From Symbiodinium natans (Eukaryota > Sar > Dinophyceae > Suessiales > Symbiodiniaceae): 18,720 nucleotides of DNA. Position 1 is the first letter of the stretch. Every line of letters starts with the position of its first letter. Positions 1 to 7,800 of the stretch are shown here, piece by piece. The position numbers were made by a program, and so were the translations under genes. The stretch spans positions 1-18,720 of the forward strand of contig CAJNDS010001443.1 of assembly GCA_905221605.1 (NCBI GenBank). Reading direction: 5' to 3'. Below the pieces are notes generated by a model. The model worked only from the letters and a program-made list of their open reading frames with translations, made no database searches and was not told the DNA's origin.

Positions 1-747
1 AACGACTGCGAGGACGTGGAGGACGACGCCCAGGCACCCGCCACGGATTTTGCAGGCCTTCATCGCCGCATGCGCAAGGAACGGCCTCCTTTCAAAGTGT
101 TGGACTACATCATTCGCATAGAATGGCAAAAGCGGGGCTACCCCCACGCTCACATCCTGCTTTGGATCGAAGAGTGGGCCAAAGCAAAGCAGCAGCCAGA
201 CAAGATGGCGCCCGACGACGAAGACTCCGAACAAGCAGCAGAGACACCGGTTCCAGACTGGTCTGACGATGAGGCCATGGAGAACTTCATCCCCAGGTGT
301 GCGGAGGACCTCAGCGACAAGTACATCTGCACCAAGTCCCCGAACACGTGGCGCCAATCCCACCGCGTACCACCCAGAGATAGAGAAGTGAACGCAAAGC
401 TGTCCGAAGAGGTGGTGCACAACCACACGCCATATTGCGGCATGTACTCAGAAGGCGCCTGTCGATTTGGATTTCCACATGATGCAGAGCCCCGGACTCG
501 GCGTCGAACATCGCAGGAGCAGTACGCCAACAGCCGCTGGAAGAGCAGCCTTGCGACGAGACGAGTGAAGGGAGACAGCATGATGGGACAGTACAACATT
601 CGAATCTTGAGAAGGTGGAGGGCAAGCATGGACTGCAGGTCATCTGCGAGCTCACCAGCGCCAGTCGGTACATACTGGGCTACACTTTCAAGTCGGAGGA
701 GGATCGCGAAGCGCAGCGGCGAATGGAAAACATCCTTGCCATCCTAA
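1..747 (+). CDS. Helitron Rep (HUH nuclease) N-terminal part, partial and frameshifted
   Basis: This encodes the rolling-circle replication initiator of a Helitron, which nicks and joins single-stranded DNA. The frame is open from base 1, with no start visible in the window. The Helitron-like N domain is recognisable by RIEWQKRGYPHAHILLW, whose H-A-H at codons 145-147 and 151-153 is the HUH metal-binding motif. A Cys/His-rich segment follows (HNHTPYC then CRFGFP, about 418-477), which is typical of the family. The family-like stretch MGQYNIRILRRWRASMD ends at about 633. After that the frame loses similarity and runs to a stop at 745-747, while the expected continuation appears one frame over in the next CDS. 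The last 38 or so codons are therefore probably not genuine. Rep identity is secure; functionality is doubtful. Confidence 0.75.
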   Translation, partial: NDCEDVEDDAQAPATDFAGLHRRMRKERPPFKVLDYIIRIEWQKRGYPHAHILLWIEEWAKAKQQPDKMAPDDEDSEQAAETPVPDWSDDEAMENFIPRCAEDLSDKYICTKSPNTWRQSHRVPPRDREVNAKLSEEVVHNHTPYCGMYSEGACRFGFPHDAEPRTRRRTSQEQYANSRWKSSLATRRVKGDSMMGQYNIRILRRWRASMDCRSSASSPAPVGTYWATLSSRRRIAKRSGEWKTSLPS

Positions 748-3700
748 CAAGTCAGAGCGCAGGCGCCGGCCTCGACAATCAGAAGATCTACAAGGCAGCC
801 CACGCGGCGTTGCAGGGCAGGACCACGTCGACCTTCGAGGCATGCCACCTTCTGCTGGGCTTCCCGATCATCGAATTCTCCAGGGACAACGTCTGGGTAC
901 AGGTAGGGCCCCCAGACACCTGGACAGTGTGGGTGCCCAAGCACGAGGAACAGGTGGCCTTGCAGCAGCCCACTGACTACCGCAACAAGAAGATGCGCCA
1001 AGGTGGGAACCTGCCTGTTGCTCATCACTGGTACCGGGAAATGCAAACCACCTTCGGTGAACATGAGACGACCTTGCCAGTGGAAGGCACGGAGCCGGTT
1101 TCCTGTCGGTTTAGTGAAGTCACCTTCCTGGACTTTTGCGCGGCTTTCAAGTACATCGGCGTGCAAGAACCACAGCCTCGCAGGCGCCCTGCAATCGTCG
1201 GCTACCAGAACTTCAACCCGGACGAGGAGGCCGAAGCTTTCTACTACTCCAAGTTGCTGCTGCACCTGGTGTGGAAGGAACCTGGAGATTGGCTGTTGGA
1301 GCAGGATGCAGGAAGCCATGCAGCAGCGTTCCAGCGCATCGCCCGAGACGTGCGCGGCCACCCAGACTTCCTTCGGTCGAGATGCTTCCCTCAGCTAGAT
1401 GGGACCGTCGACGCCGCCCGCAAGCTGCAGGCCGTACAAGCGACGATGTACATGAAGGCCAAGATGCATCCGGCAAACCTGCGGGACGGCTGGGCCAACA
1501 GCAAGGTTGTCGAGGAGAACTACAAGGATTCCTTGCAAATATTGGAGGCACTGAAGGAGCGGTATGGAGGAGACATCGACTTCCTGGCCCCGGACTCTGT
1601 GCCCACCGGAGCTGCCCTCAATGCCTTTGCGCCGGTCGAGGAAGGCGAAGAATCATTCGAGATGTTGACGGTTGAGAACCCCTGCCCGGAGACCACGCGC
1701 CAGTGCCAAGCCATGGAGCACATCGTCCAGTCAGTTCTGAGGCAGCCGAACACCAAGGACACGCAGAATACTCAGCGTCTGCACATGCTCCTCCACGGGC
1801 CCGGCGGCAGCGGCAAGTCCGTGGTGGTACGCGCAGCAGCTCACGTCCTGCGGCAAAGCAAGAAAGGATGCATCATAGCGGCGCCCACGGGTGTGGCAGC
1901 ATTCAACATCAACGGTGGCACCCTCCATCAATGTTGCTTGCTCCCCGTAGTGAACCAAAGCCACGGCAAGGCCTGCGACATGCCGCTGCCGGACCGCCAG
2001 AAGTTAGCCACTCTCAGAGACATCTGGTCGAAGGTCAGCGTTCTGTTCGTTGACGAGATGAGCTTCATCCCCTCCTGGATGTTGGAGCGTCTGGATCAGC
2101 ATCTCCGTCTTGCCAGAGATCTGCAAACCCTGCCCTTCGGAGGACTGCACGTCATCTTTGCCGGGGACCTGTATCAGTTGCCTCCACCAAGCGGGCTGCC
2201 GGCCTTCGCCAGCCGGCTTTGGCTGCTCTTCCAGCTTTGCGAGTTAGAAGGAAACCAGCGGGCCGCACGCGACCCAGCCTGGGCCGCTCTGCTGGCACGC
2301 GTTCGGGTGGGACAGCAGACCGACGCCGACATTGAGGTGCTGCGGAACATGGTGATCAAGAAAGGCAGTAAGAAGCGGCCCGCCCCGAAAGCCGTGAACC
2401 TATACGCCACTCGCCAAGCAGTCGCCGAAAGCAACCGCCGCTACAAGGAAGAGCACGTCTTGAACACAGGAGAACAGCTACACGATTGCCCGGCTGTCGA
2501 CACCAACGTCAAGACCGGTGCGCCGCTGTCTCCAGATGCCGTCTGGGCCGAGCCGGAGAACACGGGTGGCTTGGTAGGCCTGCTGCAGGTGGCCATTGGG
2601 CTCCGTGTCATGCTCAGATACAACATCGACGTGCGAGATGGCTTGGTCAATGGCGCCTGTGGCACGGTGGAGCACATTGACACCGAGAAAGCCGGCGGGG
2701 AAGTCGAGAGGATCTGGGTTTCTTTCGAGAAGAATGCTGGGGCCACTTGGCGAGCAGAGCACGAAACTTCCTGTGTGGCAATCTCGAGGCGCTCGGCCAC
2801 GTACCTTGACAGAGACGGCAGCAAGGCATCGAGGCATCAATTCCCGCTCGTTCTCGCCAAAGCCATCTCGATCCACAAGAGCCAGGCAGCTACCTGTAAG
2901 GACGGAGCGCATACCCGCCTCGATCACACCATCTTCGCAGAAGGTCAAGCCTACGTCGCCCTGAGCCGCTGCCCCGAACAGGCACTCTGCAGCTTGGAGC
3001 TCTTCAACCCCAAGGCTTTGCGGTTCAACGCCAACGCAGAGTGGGCCCTGACCAAGCTGAAGGCGCAGCAAGCCGACCGGGACGGCCCGGATCTCTGGAA
3101 GGCGTTGTTCAAGCCGGAGCAGAACAAGGAGTTCTATGAAAGACGACTAGCTGAGATGGGGACGCCCGACTGGAACCGTCTCAAGCCAGACCACGGCGAG
3201 CGCATCGAGCGGCCCTGGTGTTGTGCTCTATGCGGCACGGAGGCTCCCAACACCAAAGCTGCCATCAAGGCTCATAAGCGCAAGTGCCCGGCCAAGCCAC
3301 CAGCCAAGACGAACGCCAAAAGCAAAGCAAAGGCCAAAGCAAAATGCAAAGCAAAGTTCGTCTTCATGGGCCTAGGCAAACGTGCTGCAGAAAGCTCTTG
3401 CGCGGCCGGGTCTTTGGCCAAGATGCAACGGACAGGCAGCCGACCCGATCAAGACACACCTGCAGGCCTGTATTTTGAGGCGCAAGAGCAAGCTCTCTGC
3501 GGCATGCACGCCCTGAACATGGCCTTGGGGGCAGCCTTCTTCACTGAAGCGGACATGGACAACGCCGTGCAGGTTGTCCTCGAAGAAGGTGGGGTGGAAC
3601 GAGGTGAAGCTGCAGAGGACCACGCGGCGCCAGGTGGCTTCTACTCCTCGGAAGTGCTTGCGCAGGTACTGCAAACCAAAGCCATGGCTGCTTTTGGTCG

Positions 3701-3935
3701 TGTGAGGTGGCAAATGGACCTTCAACCCGTCGTGAGCAAGCACGATCTGGAAGCAGCTGCCGGGCCGGTGCAGAACCGGGACAACGCACACTGGGTGGCA
3801 TATCGATATTTCCATGAGAAGATCTTCAGGTTGGACTCCCTGGCTCGTACCCGCAGAGCAGAGCAGATACCGGAAGACGTCTTCTTGGCGGAGCTCGCTC
3901 GACATCCCGCGACCTACTGCATCCGAGAGGTCTAG
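615..3935 (+). CDS. Helitron Rep C-terminus, PIF1-family helicase, C2HC finger and Josephin domain
   Basis: The frame is open from 615 (a GTG, not a credible natural start); real coding probably enters from the upstream Rep frame near 633. Residues count from 615. The Rep two-tyrosine motif is RYILGYTFK (Y19, Y23). The PIF1 helicase spans about 375-835: Walker A GPGGSGKS (395-402, K401), Walker B VDEMS (D480, E481), motif III GDLYQLPP (517-524), a GLVNGACGTV block, HKSQ, and the C-terminal YVALSRC (780-786). A C2HC finger follows (C870, C873, H887, C891), then a Lys/Ala-rich linker. The C terminus (about 950-1106) is a Josephin-type cysteine protease with Q957, C962, H1059 and D1074. The helicase should unwind DNA at the element end during rolling-circle transposition; the protease may act on ubiquitin conjugates (inference). 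No stop or gap interrupts the 1,106 codons. Confidence 0.85.
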   Translation: MEGKHGLQVICELTSASRYILGYTFKSEEDREAQRRMENILAILTSQSAGAGLDNQKIYKAAHAALQGRTTSTFEACHLLLGFPIIEFSRDNVWVQVGPPDTWTVWVPKHEEQVALQQPTDYRNKKMRQGGNLPVAHHWYREMQTTFGEHETTLPVEGTEPVSCRFSEVTFLDFCAAFKYIGVQEPQPRRRPAIVGYQNFNPDEEAEAFYYSKLLLHLVWKEPGDWLLEQDAGSHAAAFQRIARDVRGHPDFLRSRCFPQLDGTVDAARKLQAVQATMYMKAKMHPANLRDGWANSKVVEENYKDSLQILEALKERYGGDIDFLAPDSVPTGAALNAFAPVEEGEESFEMLTVENPCPETTRQCQAMEHIVQSVLRQPNTKDTQNTQRLHMLLHGPGGSGKSVVVRAAAHVLRQSKKGCIIAAPTGVAAFNINGGTLHQCCLLPVVNQSHGKACDMPLPDRQKLATLRDIWSKVSVLFVDEMSFIPSWMLERLDQHLRLARDLQTLPFGGLHVIFAGDLYQLPPPSGLPAFASRLWLLFQLCELEGNQRAARDPAWAALLARVRVGQQTDADIEVLRNMVIKKGSKKRPAPKAVNLYATRQAVAESNRRYKEEHVLNTGEQLHDCPAVDTNVKTGAPLSPDAVWAEPENTGGLVGLLQVAIGLRVMLRYNIDVRDGLVNGACGTVEHIDTEKAGGEVERIWVSFEKNAGATWRAEHETSCVAISRRSATYLDRDGSKASRHQFPLVLAKAISIHKSQAATCKDGAHTRLDHTIFAEGQAYVALSRCPEQALCSLELFNPKALRFNANAEWALTKLKAQQADRDGPDLWKALFKPEQNKEFYERRLAEMGTPDWNRLKPDHGERIERPWCCALCGTEAPNTKAAIKAHKRKCPAKPPAKTNAKSKAKAKAKCKAKFVFMGLGKRAAESSCAAGSLAKMQRTGSRPDQDTPAGLYFEAQEQALCGMHALNMALGAAFFTEADMDNAVQVVLEEGGVERGEAAEDHAAPGGFYSSEVLAQVLQTKAMAAFGRVRWQMDLQPVVSKHDLEAAAGPVQNRDNAHWVAYRYFHEKIFRLDSLARTRRAEQIPEDVFLAELARHPATYCIREV
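3216..3350 (+). other. C2HC zinc finger and Lys/Ala-rich basic linker between helicase and Josephin domains
   Basis: The sequence shows C-x2-C-x13-H-x3-C (C870, C873, H887, C891 of the 615 frame), followed directly by a strongly basic run in which Lys and Ala alternate (codons to about 3350). The finger probably binds nucleic acid or protein. The basic run could act as a nuclear or nucleolar targeting signal. Both roles are inference from composition. Confidence 0.6.
3462..3932 (+). other. Josephin (ataxin-3-type) cysteine-protease domain at the C-terminus of the Helitron protein
   Basis: In the 615 frame, residues about 950-1106 match the Josephin layout. An oxyanion Gln lies five residues before the nucleophile (EAQEQALCGMHALN: Q957, C962), with the conserved HxxN just after it. 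A GFYSSEVLAQVL helix sits in the middle. The catalytic His is in NAHWVA (H1059), and an acidic residue follows 15 residues later in RLDSL (D1074). The Gln-to-Cys and His-to-acid spacings equal those of human ataxin-3 (Q9/C14, H119/N134). The domain ends three residues from the stop, as a compact Josephin domain would. All catalytic positions are filled, so activity as a deubiquitinase is plausible but unproven. Confidence 0.8.
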
Positions 3936-4408
3936 CCGCGGCTGCCATCTCCTAACAATGTTGTGATGCCGCGAGGACACCTCTGGTGCTCTACGCCAAC
4001 GTTTCACCCCCCCACAGACCAGCGTTCTCACGCGAGATCGCACAAGGCAAGGCAGAAACCAAGGCGCCAGCTCATGCTCATGTGATGGATGGATGTTTGG
4101 CAAGACTGGCGCCCCAGCAAACCTGAGCAACAACTGCGCCGCTCTTCTCTGCGGGCTCAAGATTAGAGTTACCCCAAACAAAAGACATGGTTTTCTTTCA
4201 GAAACCTATCCAAAAAGCGAGACGAGGTGTCGAAACAATCAAATCAATATCACCATGACAAGACGAAAGACAGGAATTACAAGCATTGGCTGTCAAGAAC
4301 CAACATGCTCAACTTCTCCTGGCCCAGAACTGCAGACATGGACAGACGACCACCAGACCTTCAAGCATCAGGTCCGTCTCTTCCACGGAGTTCAGAAAGG
4401 TTTTAATG
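3936..4408. other. Non-coding interval between Helitron coding end and copia insertion
   Basis: About 470 bases hold no convincing gene; the short open frames here lack any recognisable domain. A weak 6-bp inverted repeat (CGCGGC 3937-3942 with GCCGCG 3968-3973) lies right after the stop codon. This interval probably contains the 3' untranslated part and perhaps the right end of the Helitron, but I cannot point to a terminus. Composition becomes more AT-rich towards 4409, where the retrotransposon inserted. Confidence 0.4.
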
Positions 4409-4413
4409 AATTG
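4409..4413. repeat. Target-site duplication AATTG, left copy
   Basis: AATTG immediately precedes the TGTTG start of the 5' LTR and is repeated immediately after the 3' LTR at 15481-15485. Five bases is the usual Ty1/copia duplication length, so the element is a clean, unrearranged insertion. Confidence 0.93.
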
Positions 4414-4840
4414 TGTTGAATGTCCAGACCCTCCACGAGCCCTTTGCCCAGGTGCTTCGCTTCTTCTTTTCCGACTTGTGGTTCAAAGGCATGCAGCACG
4501 AGTACATAACCCGAACATGCTTGAAGCACTCAGTAGGGATGTGCTTGGAAGGGGCTGCATGCACCGCAAACACATAGCTTTCAAGAAAGATTTGTAAGTC
4601 TGGCTTTGTATAGCACTTGTCAGCTTGCTTTTGTTCTTTCTTCTCTTCTGAGTCCGAGCGTGTTCGCTAGCTGAGAGAAAAGCCATAGGCCGCTCTGCGC
4701 TGTGCAGTCTGGGAGACTTTGGGCGATTGGAGTTTCGGAGGTTTTCTTCGGCAAAGAATACAAGGTTCGAGATTTCGGAGGAGGACTCAGTCCACATCGA
4801 AGGGGTGCTCTTCGCTGGGGACCTGTTTGAGCCATCAACA
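4414..4840 (+). repeat. 5' long terminal repeat (LTR)
   Basis: This 427-bp direct repeat is also found at 15054-15480. The ends TGTTGA and TCAACA form a perfect 6-bp inverted terminal repeat with the canonical TG...CA. It should carry the promoter and polyadenylation signals. A TATA-like stretch (TTTGTATAG, about 4605-4613) and a T-rich tract (about 4626-4650) are the only candidate core elements I see, and neither is proven. The main internal reading frame is already open in the last 120 bases of this LTR. Confidence 0.95.
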
Positions 4841-4855
4841 GGTTATGAGTGCCCA
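4841..4855 (+). promoter_or_regulatory. Primer-binding site, probably for the 5' half of initiator tRNA-Met
   Basis: GGTTATGAG (4841-4849) begins at the first base after the LTR. It is the complement of CTCATAACC, the anticodon loop and 3' stem start of initiator tRNA-Met of the yeast/plant type (anticodon CAU). After one extra T, GCCC also fits the 5' strand of that stem. Drosophila copia and yeast Ty5 prime from this internal half-tRNA rather than from the 3' CCA end. No match to a tRNA 3' end (TGG...) was seen. The Gag start codon at 4845 lies inside the site. Confidence 0.65.
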
Positions 4856-7800
4856 ATCCGCTTCGGCGGTGCGGGGCTCCGCTACAGGGCCTCTGATGAA
4901 TGGTCGCGGGCACCAGTCGTCGGTGGCGCCAAGCTATGGGGCTGCTTCTGAAGCTGGGTCTACAAGTGGTGTGGGCTTGGATGCTGGGAGCAGTTTGCCG
5001 CAGGACACGAGGATGGCCTCCGGCTGCAGATCTGGCAATGATCTGCAGCAGGGGTCCATCCCTGGCTCTGGAGGTGGTGGTACAGCTACACCTTTGGAGG
5101 TTGTGAATGACCTGAGGGCGGCAACCGATGGGGGCGAGGCCCCAGATACCGGTTTGCCCCCTGGAGCAGGCAACAACAGTTCAGAACTACCCGAAGGACC
5201 TTTGGAGAGTGCACGGCGAGCTGTAGGACAGATCTGGCAAGCGGTGCAGGTGGCCGCTGGACACCCTGCTATGGCTTCCCGACCTCCTATGAACGAAGGA
5301 GGAGAGTCTGGGGAAGTGGAAACGTATCTGAGTGCTGGCTGGGATGGGTCACGGGATGATTCGAGGTCTCCCTCTCCACCACGTGGGCCTCCCCCCGCTC
5401 CAGCCGAGGTGATGTTGCAGCAGCCACTGTTTCCACCTGAAGTCCTGAGCCAGATTGAGACGATGAATCGCGAGGCGCCTTTGCTTTCTGGGTTTGGGAG
5501 TCCTGGAAGAGAAGCTGGAAGGCCTGAGTCGTCGGATTCAGCTGGTGTGAGCAGTGGGGCCGTTCAGGCCGAAGTGCATCGACAGCTGGAGGTCATGCGA
5601 AGAGAGCATAGTGCGCTTGTACAGGGACTAGCGAGGGAGAATGAGTTCCTAAGGGACCGTCTCGCTAATGCTGTAGCTGTAGCAGAACGGGAGTCATGGA
5701 GAACTAGCACAGTAGGTAAGGTTTGGGGTTGGTTGGGTGAGAACTTCAAGGGATTGGGTTCGGGTCCTCGGCAAACCCTCAACCAACCAGGCGCAGGTTT
5801 TCCCCCGGTTGCAGCTCAGGGTACGAGACCCTTAGAGCATGTCCCAGGCGTGCCAGGTGCATCAGGTGCAGCATTTCCCTCGGTCGCAGCTCAGGGTATG
5901 CAGCCCTTGGAGCATGTCCCAGGCGTGCCAGCATTTCCCTCGGTCGCAGCTCAGGGTATGCAGCCCTTGGAGCATGTCCCAGGCGTGCCAGGTGCATCAG
6001 GTGCAGCGTTTCCCTCGGTCGCAGCTCAGGGTATGCAGCCCTTGGAGCATGTCCCAGGCGTGCCAGGTGCATCAGGCTTTGCATTTCCCTCGATTGCAGC
6101 TCAGGGTATGCAGCCCTTGGAGCATGTCCCAGGCGTGCCAGGTGCAGCATTTCCCTCGGTCGCAGCTCGGGGTACGAAGCCCTTGGAGCAAGTCCCAGGC
6201 GTGCCAGGTCCAGGTGCAGCATTTCCCTCGGTCGCAGCTCGGGGTACGAAGCCCTTGGAGCAAGTCCCAGGCGTGCCAGGTCCAGGTGCAGCATTTCCCT
6301 CGGTCGCAGCTCGGGGTACGAAGCCCTTGGAGCATGTCCAAGGCGTGCCAAGCCCAGGTGCAGCAGTTTCCCCGATTCAAGATGCAAACGCTAGGAGTCC
6401 TGAGGTCACGAACTTACTGCAAGGCCTGCAAGCTGTCCTGCGGGGAAGTGAAGGTTCACCCACGAGTGCCGAGCAGGTCAAGTACCATTGGCAGGAACTT
6501 CCTAAGTTGCCTGAAATTGGGGCTGAGGCATCGTTGGCATTCATGGATTGGTTGCACCTTTGCGCGCCCTGTGTGGAGGACATGTCCAGCACATCGGCTG
6601 ACTATTGGGCATGCTTGTGCAAGGAAGCAGAGAGATGGTACGCTGGATACATATCGGCCGATCCTGTCACCCGTTTGACTCTAAACCCTGTCCCGAGTTA
6701 CGAACTCCAGGATGTAAGATGGTCCAGGTTGGCAAAAAGGTTGGAGTCGCTCCTAATTGCAGCCTGCCCAAAGTCCGTCAAGGAAGAACTCGTGGCAGGG
6801 AGGATCAAAACTCCTCTGGGGATCATCTGCCGACTGTATTCTCTGTATGCCCCTGGTGGAGTCTCGGAACGAGAGCAGGGGATTCAGTTCCTTCAATCTC
6901 CTGTGCAAGCATCATCGCCGCACCAAGCCACTGAAGTCCTCCGGAAGTGGAAGCGTTGGCTACTGCGAACTCAAGCCTTGGGAGGAACCACTCCTGATCC
7001 AGTGATCCTTGTAAAGGCCCTAAATACGATAGTTAAGGGTGTGCTTGAGGGGGCTCCCGAAGCTCTCTTTAGGGTTAATCTGGTTCGAGCCGCCTTGAAG
7101 GTTGAGGTTGCACCAAGCCAGGAGTCGGTCGTTCAGCTCCATGCTGCCCTTACTGCCGAGGTTGAAGCGCTCGGAAGGGTCACTCCGAAGGCCAAGGCGC
7201 CCCCTCCTCAGGTTGCAGCGGTGGATAACCCGACAGCTCCAGCATCGTCTTCGCAAGCACCAGGCCCTAAAGGAAAGGGGAACCCTAAGAACCCTGCCCC
7301 AGGACTCCCGACGGTTAACCCTAAGAGTCCTCCGCCACAGCCTGGTTCCACAGGGAATAAGTGTCGGTTCTTTCTGCAGGGTCAGGGTTGCCGTAAAGGG
7401 GAAAGGTGCCAAGACTTGCACGAGTGGAAGGAGATTCCTGCGAATGAGCGTAGTGAAAGATGTATGGCTTGTGGAGGAAGAAATCACCGGAAGGTGGATT
7501 GCCCGAACAGCAAAGCCGGAAGGGCCGGGGGTCCACCTCCCAAGAACCCTAAGACCTCACCTCCACCAAAGGGACCTGAGTTGAAGGCTGCAGCTCCCTC
7601 GCCCAATGCCAACCACGTCACAGCTCTCCTTGAGGATGCTGCCAAGGTTCTCAAGGCAATCCAGCCCAAGGAACCCTCCGGGGTACCTGTCGTTGAAGCA
7701 CAGCCCATTCCATCAGCGTCGCAAGCTCCTGTCGCCCAAGGGGTTCCTGTTTCGGTTGCGACCCTTCAGGCCCACCTCGATGCGATCCGCCAGGCGATCC

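Larger units (their letters stand above)
1..3935 (+). mobile_element. Helitron-type rolling-circle transposon, left-truncated by the window edge
   Basis: The block encodes the two hallmark Helitron activities in the usual order: an HUH/two-tyrosine Rep nuclease, then a PIF1-family SF1 helicase. The reading frame at base 1 is already open, so the 5' part of the element lies outside the window. I could not identify the 3' terminus (a short hairpin followed by CTRR) with confidence between the stop codon at 3935 and the copia insertion at 4409, so the right boundary given is only the end of coding. The Rep part carries one apparent frameshift near 633, so this copy may be dead unless that is a sequence error. 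The helicase-Josephin frame is intact. Confidence 0.8.

Noticed and set aside
3937-3973. CGCGGC/GCCGCG hairpin as the Helitron 3' terminal hairpin
   Set aside because: The stem is only 6 bp with a loop of 25 bases, and no CTRR end follows at the expected distance.
5779-6678. Long overlapping open frames across the Gag repeat (+ strand 5839-6678, - strand 5779-6387)
   Set aside because: They exist because repeat units are multiples of three and lack stops in several frames. Their products are repetitive with no domain, while the main frame carries Gag-Pol throughout.
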